A stretch of DNA of 62,906 bases, taken from Maritimibacter sp. (GTDB lineage: Bacteria; Pseudomonadota; Alphaproteobacteria; Rhodobacterales; Rhodobacteraceae). The DNA is taken from NCBI GenBank assembly GCA_002701395.1, contig NZVC01000062.1:37818-100723 (forward strand), in the 5' to 3' direction. The position numbers and the translations under genes are program-made. The first letter of the stretch is position 1; each line of letters starts with the position of its first letter. The notes beneath the pieces are model-generated. The model saw nothing but the letters and a program-made list of their open reading frames with translations. It made no database searches and was not told where the DNA came from. Positions 1-8,990 of the stretch are shown piece by piece.

Positions 1-1
1 A

Positions 2-1381
<1,380 letters not shown>

Positions 1382-1391
1382 TAAAGACGCT

Positions 1392-1421
1392 CCCCCGGCG
1401 CCACTGGTGCCGGGGGGTTTT
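1392..1421 (+). terminator. Rho-independent terminator of icd
   Basis: An 11-bp stem (CCCCCGGCGCC paired with GGTGCCGGGGG, one G-T pair) with a 3-nt loop is followed by TTTT, starting 11 bases after the icd stop codon. Confidence 0.9.
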
Positions 1422-1480
1422 CCATTCCGAAGGTGCACCTTTGGACGCCCGCCGCCTCCCTCTGGCGGAAGACGACCGCT

Positions 1481-2431
1481 TTAGACCTGACCCACCCGGC
1501 GCAATGACCCGTGCGCCAGCGTCAGCTTCTCGCGCACCCCCTCGCCCAGCACGAACGGATACAGGTCCGGAAGGTCCAGCGCGCGGTTGACGTGGTTCAC
1601 CCGCATCGCGAAATCCGCCGCGCGGTGGATCAACTCCTTGGTCGACGGCTCGGCATAGGGGTCCTGCCCGTCCAGCAGACCGACGGCGCAACCGCTGTCC
1701 GCCAGATCCGTCAGGTGCAGCAGGTGCGCCACCGTCTCGGCCCAGTCCTCGTGCGGGTGGGCCGTGGCGTAGCTCGTGATGAAGTCCGGGCCAGCCTGCC
1801 CCGGATTCTCGTAATGGGACTGAAGCGCGGCGCCATAGTCCTGCGTCTCGTCCCCGAACAGGGCGCGGAAGTCCTGCAGGAACTGCGGGTCCTCGGCCAG
1901 CCGGACGAACAGGAAATGCGCCAGCTCGTGCCGCATGTGGCCGATCATCGTGCGATAGCGTTCCGACATATCCTCGCGCCGCGCCTCGCGCACGGCGCGG
2001 CTTGCCTCGGCCACGTTGATCGTGATCACACCGTCGGCGTGGCCCATCGTGATCTGCGCGGGGCCGTCGGACGTCTGCTCGGCCACCAGATCGAACACCG
2101 GCTTGCCGCCGCCGTCGGCAAAGCCGAACCAGCCCCACCGGTGCAGCCCCGCCAGCACCCAGCGTTTCGCGGCCTCGGTCGCGGCGAGGTCGCGCAGGTT
2201 GTCCTCCAGCGCGAGGTCCGGCACCGTCCGCGTCATCGCGCAGGACCGGCAATAGCCGTCGCCGGACGGATCGGCGGCCCAGTTGCAGGCGATCTGCGCA
2301 CGCCAGTTGCAATCCGCCGCCGGCACCATGCGCTGGCTGTCGGGGTCGAAATGAAGCGTATGACCCTGCGGGCAGACGAGGTTGTCGAACCAGACCTGCG
2401 CGTTGCACTCGGGGCAGTGGAAGACCTGCAT
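1481..2431 (-). CDS. Putative zinc-binding metallopeptidase with N-terminal zinc ribbon
   Basis: 316 residues. The N-terminus carries CxxC pairs (CPEC at 6-9, Cys20, Cys61 and Cys64) typical of a zinc ribbon. A HExxH metallopeptidase motif lies at 168-172 (HELAH), and a downstream HEDWAE segment probably supplies the third metal ligand. This layout matches the family of predicted bacterial zinc peptidases (Pfam Zn_peptidase_2 type), which has no well-defined substrate. No signal peptide, so cytoplasmic. It is convergent with icd and 105 bp downstream of the EEP-family gene on the same strand, perhaps co-transcribed with it. Substrate unknown. Confidence 0.85.
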   Translation of the reverse strand: MQVFHCPECNAQVWFDNLVCPQGHTLHFDPDSQRMVPAADCNWRAQIACNWAADPSGDGYCRSCAMTRTVPDLALEDNLRDLAATEAAKRWVLAGLHRWGWFGFADGGGKPVFDLVAEQTSDGPAQITMGHADGVITINVAEASRAVREARREDMSERYRTMIGHMRHELAHFLFVRLAEDPQFLQDFRALFGDETQDYGAALQSHYENPGQAGPDFITSYATAHPHEDWAETVAHLLHLTDLADSGCAVGLLDGQDPYAEPSTKELIHRAADFAMRVNHVNRALDLPDLYPFVLGEGVREKLTLAHGSLRRVGQV

Positions 2432-2536
2432 GGAACCGTCCTGTATCGGGGGCCGCGCTCGGGGCGCGCCCGGTCCAATCTAGGGCGGTGGATGCACCGA
2501 GGCGAGGGTTTTGCGCGCGGGGCCCTTCGGCCCGGG

Positions 2537-3406
2537 CTAAGGCGCGCCGAACTCCACCCACAACGGCCAGTGATCCGAGCCCTGCGCGGTGTCGTCGATC
2601 CGCGCCGACCGGACCAGCCCGGCCATGTCGCCCGACACGAAGCAGTGGTCGATCCGCCCGTCGCCGCCATGATAGGTCACGCCCGAGGTCTCGTCGTGCC
2701 CGGCCAGCACCCACGCGTCCAGCGGGCCCATGCGGTTGGTCAACCGCCCGTAGCGGGGCGCCATGCCGCCGACCATCGCGTCGTATTCCGCGCTGACGGG
2801 CAGGAAGTTCATGTCGCCCATCAGGATCCAGCGTGTCGGCATGGGCGGTTCGGGTTCCTCCAGCCAGCCGGAAGACGGGTCGGGATGCCCGCCGCACCAT
2901 GCGCCGCCTTCCGATGGCGCGGCGGTCAGGATCTCGCGCATCCGCGCCACCTGCGGCAGGCGGATCGCCGGCGACAGGTGCGACAGGTGGACCGAGTAGA
3001 TCCGCACCGGCCCGATCCCCGGCGCGTCGATCACCGCTTCGAGCATCCCCTGCTGGACCGAATGGTGCCTGCGGTCGCCGAACTTCGGCAGCGGAAAGTT
3101 GCGCGACGAGATGATCGGCCAGCGCGACAGGATCAGCGTCCCGAACTGCTTGCGCCGGTGCAGGATGCGGCCCGCCTCGGTCACGCTGGCGTCCATGTCG
3201 AGGTTGGCGCCGTAGACGTAGTGATGGCCCGGCAGACAGTCGGCCAGCACGGCGGGCGCGTCGCGCATCCCCGAGCGTTGCCAGAAGCGGTCGACCTCTT
3301 GCATCGCGATCACGTCGGCGTCCGCCACCTCGGCCGCGATGCGTTCAAGATCGTACCGGCCGTCCATGCCAAGGCCGTACTGGATGTTGTAGCTGACGCA
3401 TTTCAT
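2537..3406 (-). CDS. Endonuclease/exonuclease/phosphatase (EEP) family hydrolase
   Basis: 289 residues, full length for the family. The metal-dependent phosphodiesterase signature is complete: an N-terminal SYNIQYG (catalytic Asn), the metal-binding Glu in MQEVDRF, MGDMNF in the middle and SDHWPLWV with the terminal His. The fold covers DNases, sphingomyelinases and inositol phosphatases, so the substrate (nucleic acid, lipid or sugar phosphate) cannot be told from sequence. No signal peptide is visible. Transcribed away from the phn locus. Confidence 0.9.
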   Translation of the reverse strand: MKCVSYNIQYGLGMDGRYDLERIAAEVADADVIAMQEVDRFWQRSGMRDAPAVLADCLPGHHYVYGANLDMDASVTEAGRILHRRKQFGTLILSRWPIISSRNFPLPKFGDRRHHSVQQGMLEAVIDAPGIGPVRIYSVHLSHLSPAIRLPQVARMREILTAAPSEGGAWCGGHPDPSSGWLEEPEPPMPTRWILMGDMNFLPVSAEYDAMVGGMAPRYGRLTNRMGPLDAWVLAGHDETSGVTYHGGDGRIDHCFVSGDMAGLVRSARIDDTAQGSDHWPLWVEFGAP

Positions 3407-3438
3407 GCGCTGTCCTTTCCTTGTGTCCGGCCGGGACA

Positions 3439-3496
3439 GGGGGGGCTCTGCCCCCGTCGCTGCGCGACTCCCCCGAGGTATTTCGGAAGAGAAGAA
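3439..3496 (+). repeat. Dispersed double-hairpin element, copy A
   Basis: Two adjacent small hairpins (GGGGGC-TCT-GCCCCC and GTCGC-TGC-GCGAC) are followed by TCCCCCGAGGTATTT and a GAAGAGAAGAA tail. Further copies are at 11068 (minus), 17043 and 30946. This copy sits between two divergently transcribed genes, so it is not simply a terminator. Confidence 0.85.
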
Positions 3497-3535
3497 GCAA
3501 CGAAGTGCCGTTTGCGGCCGGGTGGGTCCCTCTGC

Positions 3536-3563
3536 CGGACCGGGGGAGGGTCAGGGAGGGGGC
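3536..3563 (+). repeat. G-tract (G-quadruplex-type) repeat
   Basis: Four G-tracts in the order G5-A-G3-TCA-G3-A-G5 (3542-3562), about 40 bp downstream of double-hairpin copy A. The same arrangement recurs at 17155 and 56162. Confidence 0.7.
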
Positions 3564-3654
3564 CTTGGTGCGATAGGGCCTGCGGATGACGGTTGCGTGA
3601 CAGGGCGCCTTTGCGGGCGCGGTTTGGCTGCGGCGGCCCGCGATTGTCGCGTGG

Positions 3655-3672
3655 CTGTCATGCGGCTGTCAT
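3655..3672 (+). promoter_or_regulatory. Pho box (PhoB-binding site) upstream of phnF-phnG operon
   Basis: Two perfect CTGTCAT heptamers separated by 4 bp (CTGTCATGCGGCTGTCAT), exactly the 11-bp periodicity of the PhoB consensus. A degenerate third heptamer, TTGTCGC, sits one period upstream at 3644-3650. It lies 63 bp before the phnF start. This predicts induction under phosphate starvation. No clear -10 element could be picked out downstream. Confidence 0.88.
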
Positions 3673-3703
3673 TGCGGCGCAAGGTTCGCCCCCTAGCAGG
3701 GAG

Positions 3704-3719
3704 TCATTCGGATGAATGA
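3704..3719. promoter_or_regulatory. Putative PhnF operator, perfect inverted repeat
   Basis: TCATTC and GAATGA arms around GGAT form a perfect palindrome between the Pho box and the phnF start. The 12-mer TCATTCGGATGA within it recurs exactly at 12703-12714, upstream of phnC. The position suggests a repressor site overlapping the transcription start; GntR/HutC proteins such as PhnF bind short palindromes of this kind. Binding by PhnF is inferred. Confidence 0.6.
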
Positions 3720-3734
3720 ACCTGAGGCGAAACC

Positions 3735-4472
3735 GTGGACACGACGAACTGGGAGCGGGCGCGGGACTGGATCCGCGCGGAGATTGCCGCGAACGCGCTG
3801 GCAGAGGGCGACCAGTTGCCGCCGGAGTCGGACATGCAGCGCGAGATCGGCGTCGGACGCCATTCTCTGCGCCGCGCCGTGGCGGCGCTGGCGGCGGAGG
3901 GCGTGCTGAGCGTCGAGCAGGGGCGCGGCACGTTCGTGCGCGAACCCGCCCGCATCGCGTATCGGATCGGCAGCCGCACCCGGTTTCGCGAGAACTTGCA
4001 GGGACAGGGCGTCGTGCCGGGCGGCGAGACGATCTCGGCCGAGGTGCTGCCCGCCGATGCCGAGGTCGCCGGGGTGCTGGGGCTGGCCGAGGGCGCGGAC
4101 GTCACGCGGGTGATCACCCGGGGCCGGGCCGACGGGCGCCCCATCCTGCTGACCTGCAGTTTCCACCCGCACGACAGGTTTCCCGATCTGGAACGTCGCC
4201 GGCTGGCACGCGAGTCGGTGACCGAGATCTACGCGGCGCATGGCGTGGACGACTATGTGCGGAAGGAAACCGCGCTGTACGCCCGCCTGCCCCGGAAATG
4301 GGAGGCCCGGATGCTGGAGCAGCCCGCCGATCAGCCTGTCGTCGTGATCTCGAAGATCGACGCCGACGCGGACGGTTTTCCCATCGGCTATGCCGAAAGC
4401 ATCTGGTCCGCCGGACGGGTGCGTTTCTCGCTTGACCACGCGCTTCCGAAAGGACCGACCCGCCATGTTTGA
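3735..4472 (+). CDS. phnF: GntR/HutC-family transcriptional regulator PhnF
   Basis: 245 residues. An N-terminal winged helix-turn-helix of the GntR type (residues about 5-68, with GDQLPPESDMQREIGVGRHS and a wing ending GTFV) is followed by a UTRA effector domain (about 85-240). Starts at GTG 3735 preceded by GAGG; the ATGs just upstream are in other frames. First gene of the phnFGHIJKLM operon; its end overlaps phnG by 8 bp. PhnF proteins repress phosphonate or phosphate-transport genes in other bacteria. Here it probably controls its own operon through the palindrome at 3704, and perhaps the phnC operon through the same motif. The ligand is unknown. Confidence 0.9.
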   Translation: MDTTNWERARDWIRAEIAANALAEGDQLPPESDMQREIGVGRHSLRRAVAALAAEGVLSVEQGRGTFVREPARIAYRIGSRTRFRENLQGQGVVPGGETISAEVLPADAEVAGVLGLAEGADVTRVITRGRADGRPILLTCSFHPHDRFPDLERRRLARESVTEIYAAHGVDDYVRKETALYARLPRKWEARMLEQPADQPVVVISKIDADADGFPIGYAESIWSAGRVRFSLDHALPKGPTRHV

Positions 4473-4914
4473 CGAGACCGCCGATCCTGACGACGTGCTG
4501 CTTTCGGTGCTGGCCCGCGCCGACGCCGCCGCGCTTAAGGCCGAGGCCGAGGCGGTGCTGCCGCTGCTGGGCGAGTTGGACGTGATCCAAAGCCGCACCG
4601 GCCTTGTGATGCTGCCGATGCGCGATCCGGTGCAAGGCACCGAGTTCCACCTTGGCGAGGTGCTGGTGGCCGAGGCGCATATCCGGCTGCCGGGTCCGGG
4701 GCCGCATCAGGGCACCGAGGGCTACGGCATGGTCATCGGCCGCGATCTGGAACGCGCGATGGCGATGGCGCTGCTGGACGCCGCGCTGCAATCCGGCATC
4801 GCCGCCGACCGGGTCCACGCTTTCATCACCGCCCAGCGCGCCGCGCAAGAGGACGAAGACCGCGAGACCCTGCGCCGGATCGAGGCCACCCGCGTCGACA
4901 TGGAGACCTTCTGA
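4465..4914 (+). CDS. phnG: C-P lyase core complex subunit PhnG, divergent
   Basis: 149 residues, close to E. coli PhnG (about 150). PhnG is a scaffold and substrate-handling subunit of the PhnG2H2I2J2 core complex. Start ATG 4465 is chosen over an upstream frame extension because AAGGA precedes it and because it gives the family length. The block ending FHLGEVLVAEAHIRL followed by GYGMVIGRDLERAMAMALLDAAL aligns with the PhnG family, but the usual T-R-A after GE.. is A-E-A here, and the loop PGPGPHQG is an insertion. Overlaps phnF by 8 bp; its stop is directly abutted by phnH. The divergence goes together with that of PhnI and PhnJ. Confidence 0.88.
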   Translation: MFDETADPDDVLLSVLARADAAALKAEAEAVLPLLGELDVIQSRTGLVMLPMRDPVQGTEFHLGEVLVAEAHIRLPGPGPHQGTEGYGMVIGRDLERAMAMALLDAALQSGIAADRVHAFITAQRAAQEDEDRETLRRIEATRVDMETF

Positions 4915-5481
4915 ATGCCCGCCACGCTTGCCCAATCCGATCCCAACGTCCCCGCGCCGGACGCTGCCGAGGCGCGCGACAACGCGACCTTCCTTGCCGT
5001 GCTGTCGGCCCTGTCGCGTCCCGGGACGGTCCACGGCCTGCCCGACGCGGGCGCCTGCCCGCTGGCGCAGGCGCTGATCGACCGCGAGTGCCGGGTCTGG
5101 ACCGACAGCCCGCATCTGGCCGAGGTGCTGGCGATGACCGGCGCCACGCTGGTTCCGCCGGAGCTTGCAGATCACCTGTTCCTGTCGCTCGACAGCGCCG
5201 AGGGGGTCGAAAGGCTTTCCCGTGCGCAGACCGGCAGCCGCCTGTACCCCGATCAGGGCGCCACGGTCGTCGCGCCTGCCCGGATCAGCCAAGGCCCGGC
5301 GCTGGACCTGACGGGACCCGGCATCGACGGCACCCGGCGGCTGAGCCTTGGCGGGCTTGACCCGCAGGTCTGGCGCGTCCGCGCGGCGCTGAACCGCTAT
5401 CCGCAGGGCATCGAGATGGTGTTTCACGATGGCGCCGCTTTGGTGGCGCTGCCCCGGTCCACCCACGTCAAGGAGATCTGA
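4915..5481 (+). CDS. phnH: C-P lyase core complex subunit PhnH
   Basis: 188 residues, family-typical length. PhnH is the PLP-transferase-fold subunit, without PLP, that pairs in the C-P lyase core complex. Recognisable blocks are LSALSRPGTVHGLP near the N-terminus, LDLTGPGIDG in the middle and RYPQGIEMVF followed by ALPRSTHVKEI at the end. It starts at the base after the phnG stop codon and is followed by phnI after 3 bp, so it is tightly coupled. It looks closer to canonical PhnH than its neighbours PhnG, PhnI and PhnJ look to theirs. Confidence 0.9.
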   Translation: MPATLAQSDPNVPAPDAAEARDNATFLAVLSALSRPGTVHGLPDAGACPLAQALIDRECRVWTDSPHLAEVLAMTGATLVPPELADHLFLSLDSAEGVERLSRAQTGSRLYPDQGATVVAPARISQGPALDLTGPGIDGTRRLSLGGLDPQVWRVRAALNRYPQGIEMVFHDGAALVALPRSTHVKEI

Positions 5482-5484
5482 TCC

Positions 5485-6555
5485 ATGGCCTATGTCGCAA
5501 CCCGAGGTGGCGAACGCGCCATCGAACAGGCGGAACGGCTGTACCGCGCCCGCACCGGCCGGATCACCCCCGCCCGCGTGAAAGAGATCGGCGCCGCCCT
5601 GCCCGCCCTTGTCGACCGGGTGCAGGGCGAGGCGTCGCTGTACGCGCCCGACCTTGCGGCGCTGGCGCTGGCGCAGTCCGGCGGCGACCTCTACGAGGCG
5701 CTGCTGCTGCTGCGCGCGTGGCGCACCACGCAGCCGCGCCTGCAGGTCGCCCGCCCCGTCGCCGCCGACGAAGGCTTCACCCACCGCCGCATCTCGGCGG
5801 CGTTCAAGGACATCCCCGGCGGCCAGATCCTTGGGCCGACGCTGGACTATGCCCACCGCCTGCTGGCCACGCAGGTGCTGGAGGGCGAGGCCTACAAGCC
5901 CGCCGCCGTCACACCGGCCGCCACCCCCGCCCCGGCGCGGCATCCGTCGCTGGCGGCGTGGCAGGCCGCGCAGGGGCTGGTCGAGCCGCCCGCCGCCGAC
6001 CCGGTCGAGCCCGACGCCATCCCCGACCTGACGCGCGAACCGCTGCTGTTTCCCGCGAAACGCGCGCACACGCTGCAAAGCCTTGCCCGCGCCGACACCG
6101 GCGGCACGCTGGCGTTGGGGTATTCGGCGATGCGCGGCTATGGCACCGCCCACCCCACGGTGAACGAATTGCGCCTGTCCGAGGTCGAGCTTCGCGTCCG
6201 CCATCCGCGCGGCGTCACCTTCTCGGCCGGTCGGGTCATGACCAGCCAGGCCGAGGTCGTGACCACCAAGGGCCGCGAAAAGCTGCGGCTGGGTTTCGCC
6301 GCCACGCTGGGCTGGAACGAGGTCAAGGTGATCTCGGCCGCGACGCTGGACCTCAACAGCCCCGGCGCGCCGAAGAATTCGCCGGTGAACGAGGAGTTCT
6401 TCCTGTACCACACCGAGCCGGTCGAAAGCTCTGGCTTCTGCATCCATTTCAAGCTGCCGCACTACGTGACGTTCCAGTCCTCGCTGGACGCCCTGCGCGG
6501 CGCGACCGCGAAACGGGACGCCCGCGCGCCGGCCAAGACCGAGGAAACCGCATGA
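5485..6555 (+). CDS. phnI: C-P lyase core complex subunit PhnI, divergent
   Basis: 356 residues, near the usual 355-370. With PhnG, H and L, canonical PhnI joins phosphonate to ATP, releasing adenine, to give ribose 1-phosphonate 5-triphosphate. Conserved parts are the N-terminal YVATRGGERAI, RISAAFKDIPGGQILGP, and the C-terminal H-x-KLPH pair (IHFKLPHYVTF), equivalent to the two His residues that form a metal site with PhnJ in E. coli. Compared with my memory of E. coli PhnI, the GYGLVFG..ERKAMAMALVD block is replaced by an unlike segment (LGFAATLGWNEVKVISAA), so the protein belongs to a divergent branch. It overlaps phnJ by ATGA. Confidence 0.88.
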   Translation: MAYVATRGGERAIEQAERLYRARTGRITPARVKEIGAALPALVDRVQGEASLYAPDLAALALAQSGGDLYEALLLLRAWRTTQPRLQVARPVAADEGFTHRRISAAFKDIPGGQILGPTLDYAHRLLATQVLEGEAYKPAAVTPAATPAPARHPSLAAWQAAQGLVEPPAADPVEPDAIPDLTREPLLFPAKRAHTLQSLARADTGGTLALGYSAMRGYGTAHPTVNELRLSEVELRVRHPRGVTFSAGRVMTSQAEVVTTKGREKLRLGFAATLGWNEVKVISAATLDLNSPGAPKNSPVNEEFFLYHTEPVESSGFCIHFKLPHYVTFQSSLDALRGATAKRDARAPAKTEETA

Positions 6556-7466
6556 GCCTGTCCGACCTTACCCGCCCGTGGCGCGCCTTTTCCTACGGGT
6601 TCCTCGACGCATCCGCAAAGCGCGAGATGCGCCGCAAGATGATCAAGGCGGTGGCCGTTCCCGGCTGCCAGATGCCTTACGCCAGCCGCGAGGTGCCGAT
6701 CGCGCGCGGCTGGGGCACCGGCGGGCTTCAGGTCACGCTGACCTTGGTGACGCCGAAATCGGTGGTGAAGGTGATCGACCAGGGCGCCGACGACAGCGTC
6801 AACGCCGCCTCGATCCGCCGCTTCCTGACCCGCGTGTCCGGCGCCGACGCCACCAACGACACCCGCGCGGCCACGCTGATCCAGTCGCGCCACCGCATCC
6901 CCGAGGAAAAGCTGGGCGCCGACCAGATCCTGATCCTGCAGGTCCCGAACCCAGAGCCGCTGCGCCCGGTCGAACCGAACATGTCCGCCGCGCGCCGGAT
7001 GCACGCCGATGCCGATTATGGCCGGCTGTGGCTGACCCTGTACGAACAGATCGTGCGGTCAGGCCGCGTGATGCAGGGCGCGTCCTATCCGTCGATGGTC
7101 AACGGGCGGCACGTCATGTCGCCCTCGCCCATCCCGCGCTGGGATGTGCCAAAGCTGCACATGGCCGACCACCTGACGATCCTGTCGGCGGGGCGCGAGA
7201 AGCGCATCTTCGCGGTGCCGCCCCACACGCGGGTGGAACCGCTGGTGTTCGACGACGTCCCCTACCGGGTCGAGGATCACGCGGGGGTCACCTGCACCCG
7301 GTCGGGCCTGACGGGCTATTTCATGAACGAGATTCCGCAGGACGGCGGCGGCGCGGCCTATGAGGTCTCGGACAGCGAGCTTGGCGCCAAGGCGATCCGC
7401 CACGCCGAGGGCGGACCGGACGAGACCGGCGCAACATGGTACGTGAACGGAGAGATGCAGGGATGA
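6552..7466 (+). CDS. phnJ: PhnJ-like C-P lyase subunit lacking the radical-SAM cysteines
   Basis: 304 residues. Canonical PhnJ uses an [4Fe-4S] cluster and SAM to cleave the C-P bond of ribose 1-phosphonate 5-phosphate. Start ATG 6552 overlaps the phnI stop (ATGA). The body is clearly PhnJ: WGTGGLQVTLTLV, VIDQGADDSVNAASIRRF, TLIQSRHRIPE, QVPNPEPLRPVEP, and Gly38 in VPGCQMPY (E. coli Gly32). In E. coli the C-terminal part has C241-x2-C244-x21-C266-x5-C272. Here the matching positions are Cys248 (VTC), Ser251 (TRS), Val272 (YEVSD) and Gly278, so three of four are lost, in frame and without any sign of a frameshift. PhnJ chemistry by the standard mechanism should be impossible. The C-terminus also carries about 25 unfamiliar residues ending in ATWYVNGEMQG. 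Confidence 0.9.
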   Translation: MSLSDLTRPWRAFSYGFLDASAKREMRRKMIKAVAVPGCQMPYASREVPIARGWGTGGLQVTLTLVTPKSVVKVIDQGADDSVNAASIRRFLTRVSGADATNDTRAATLIQSRHRIPEEKLGADQILILQVPNPEPLRPVEPNMSAARRMHADADYGRLWLTLYEQIVRSGRVMQGASYPSMVNGRHVMSPSPIPRWDVPKLHMADHLTILSAGREKRIFAVPPHTRVEPLVFDDVPYRVEDHAGVTCTRSGLTGYFMNEIPQDGGGAAYEVSDSELGAKAIRHAEGGPDETGATWYVNGEMQG

Positions 7467-8263
7467 GCGCGCTGGCGAAATCCGAACCCCGGCTGGTCGA
7501 AGCGACCCCGCTGATGCGGCTGGACGGCTTGTCGAAACGCTATGGTCCGGTGGTGGCGCTGGACGACGTGTCGGCCCACGTCTACCCCGGCGAGGTTCTG
7601 GGCATCGTCGGCGAAAGCGGATCGGGCAAGTCCACGCTGCTGCGGATGATGAACCTGCAGGAAACCCCCGATACCGGGCGCTATGCGCTGGATCTGCCGG
7701 ACCTGCCCGGCAACCTGTTCGACCTTGACCGGTACGAGCGTCGGATGCTGTGCGCCCGGCGCATCGGCATCGTCTATCAGAACCCGCATCAGGGCCTGCT
7801 GATGACGAACTCGTCCTCGGGCAACGTCGCCGAACGCCTGCTGATCGCGGGCGAACGCCGCTTCGCCGTGCTGCGTGAAAAGGCGCGCGGCGCGCTGGAT
7901 GCGTCCGAATTCCCGCTGGACCGGATGGACGCCCCGCCGATCGAGCTGTCGGGCGGCATGCAGCAGCGGGTGCAACTGGCGAAGGCGATCGCGCTGGAAC
8001 CGGCGCTTTTGCTGCTGGACGAGCCCACCACCGGGCTGGATGTCAGCGTGCAGGCGCTGGTGCTGGATACGCTGAAGCGGCTGCAACAGGACCGTCGCAT
8101 GACGATGGTACTGGTCAGCCACGATCTTGGCGTGATCCGCACGATGGCCGACCGCGTGATGGTGATGCGCCGCGGGCAGGTCGTGGAAGAGGGTCTTGCC
8201 GATCAGGTCTTTCAGGACCCGCAGCACGCCTACACCCAGCAACTCGTTCACGCGAAACTGTGA
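7463..8263 (+). CDS. phnK: ABC-type ATPase PhnK of the C-P lyase complex
   Basis: 266 residues; an ATPase that docks on the C-P lyase core rather than on a membrane permease. Walker A is GESGSGKST, the signature is LSGGMQQRV, and Walker B is LLLLDEPTTGLD followed by a His switch (LVSHDLG). Start ATG 7463 overlaps the phnJ stop (ATGA); a longer frame begins at 7436 but would intrude into phnJ. Compared with E. coli (252 residues) it has a short N-terminal extension. The PhnK-type resemblance to oligopeptide ATPases (DLPDLPGNLFDLD region) is retained. Confidence 0.92.
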   Translation: MSALAKSEPRLVEATPLMRLDGLSKRYGPVVALDDVSAHVYPGEVLGIVGESGSGKSTLLRMMNLQETPDTGRYALDLPDLPGNLFDLDRYERRMLCARRIGIVYQNPHQGLLMTNSSSGNVAERLLIAGERRFAVLREKARGALDASEFPLDRMDAPPIELSGGMQQRVQLAKAIALEPALLLLDEPTTGLDVSVQALVLDTLKRLQQDRRMTMVLVSHDLGVIRTMADRVMVMRRGQVVEEGLADQVFQDPQHAYTQQLVHAKL

Positions 8264-8285
8264 CACCCGGACAGGACCCCGCCGC

Positions 8286-8990
8286 ATGACACCCCTTCTT
8301 TCCGTGGACGCCTTGTCCAAGACCTTCCGGATGCACCACCTTGGGCAGGCGCTGCCTGCGTTCGAACGGCTGTCGTTCACCCTGTCGCGGGGCGAGTTCC
8401 TGCTGTTGTCGGGCCCGAACGGCGCGGGCAAGTCCACGCTGCTTCGGACGGTGTACCGCAGCTACCTGCCCACCGGCGGGCGGCTGATCTATGACAGCGA
8501 ACAGGGTCCGATCGACCTTGCCACCGCCGCCGACGTCGACATCGCGCATCTGCGCCGGGCCGAGATCGGCTTTGTCACGCAGTTCCTGACTGCACGCCCC
8601 CGCGTCGCCGCCGAAGAGATCGTGGCAGAGCCGCTGCGCCTTGCCGGCACCCCGCGCGAGACGGCGCTGGACGCCGCCCGTCACTGGCTGGAGACCTTCG
8701 GCGTGAAGCCCGACCTGTGGCGTGCCTACCCCACCACCTTCTCGGGCGGCGAGCAGCAGAAGGTGAACCTTGCCCGCGCCCTAATCCGGCCCCGGCGGCT
8801 GCTGTTGCTGGACGAACCCACCGCCTCGCTTGACGCGGGCGCCCGCGCGGCGCTGGTCCGGCGGCTGGCGGAACTCAAGGATCAGGGCGTCGCGATGATC
8901 GGCGTGTTCCACCACCCCGGCGACGTGGCCAGTCTGATTGACCGGGAAATTCCGTTGAAGACGAAGGAGATGGCCGATGTGGCTGAGTGA
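8286..8990 (+). CDS. phnL: ABC-type ATPase PhnL of the C-P lyase complex
   Basis: 234 residues. Walker A is GPNGAGKST, the signature is FSGGEQQKV, and Walker B is LLLLDEPTASLD, followed by FHHPGD as the switch. PhnL acts with PhnI, G and H in the first step of the C-P lyase pathway. Start ATG 8286 is 22 bp after phnK; the upstream frame extension to 8196 overlaps phnK and lacks a ribosome site. It overlaps the following phnM by 14 bp. Length and motifs are normal for the family. Confidence 0.92.
   Translation: MTPLLSVDALSKTFRMHHLGQALPAFERLSFTLSRGEFLLLSGPNGAGKSTLLRTVYRSYLPTGGRLIYDSEQGPIDLATAADVDIAHLRRAEIGFVTQFLTARPRVAAEEIVAEPLRLAGTPRETALDAARHWLETFGVKPDLWRAYPTTFSGGEQQKVNLARALIRPRRLLLLDEPTASLDAGARAALVRRLAELKDQGVAMIGVFHHPGDVASLIDREIPLKTKEMADVAE

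Noticed and set aside
3439..3496. Interpreting the double-hairpin element as an ordinary terminator
   Set aside because: Copies A and D lie between divergently transcribed genes where no transcript ends.
1511..3589. Long plus-strand open frame opposite the zinc peptidase and EEP genes
   Set aside because: Arg/His/Ala-rich translation with no motif; an antisense shadow typical of high-GC DNA.
4114..6462. 782-codon minus-strand frame opposite phnF-phnI
   Set aside because: Low-complexity Gly/Arg/Gln-rich shadow of four well-supported genes.
6552..7466. Frameshift or sequencing error as cause of the missing PhnJ cysteines
   Set aside because: The same frame keeps homology on both sides (YRVED before, SDSE after) and neither other frame encodes a CxxC/CSDTDxC block.
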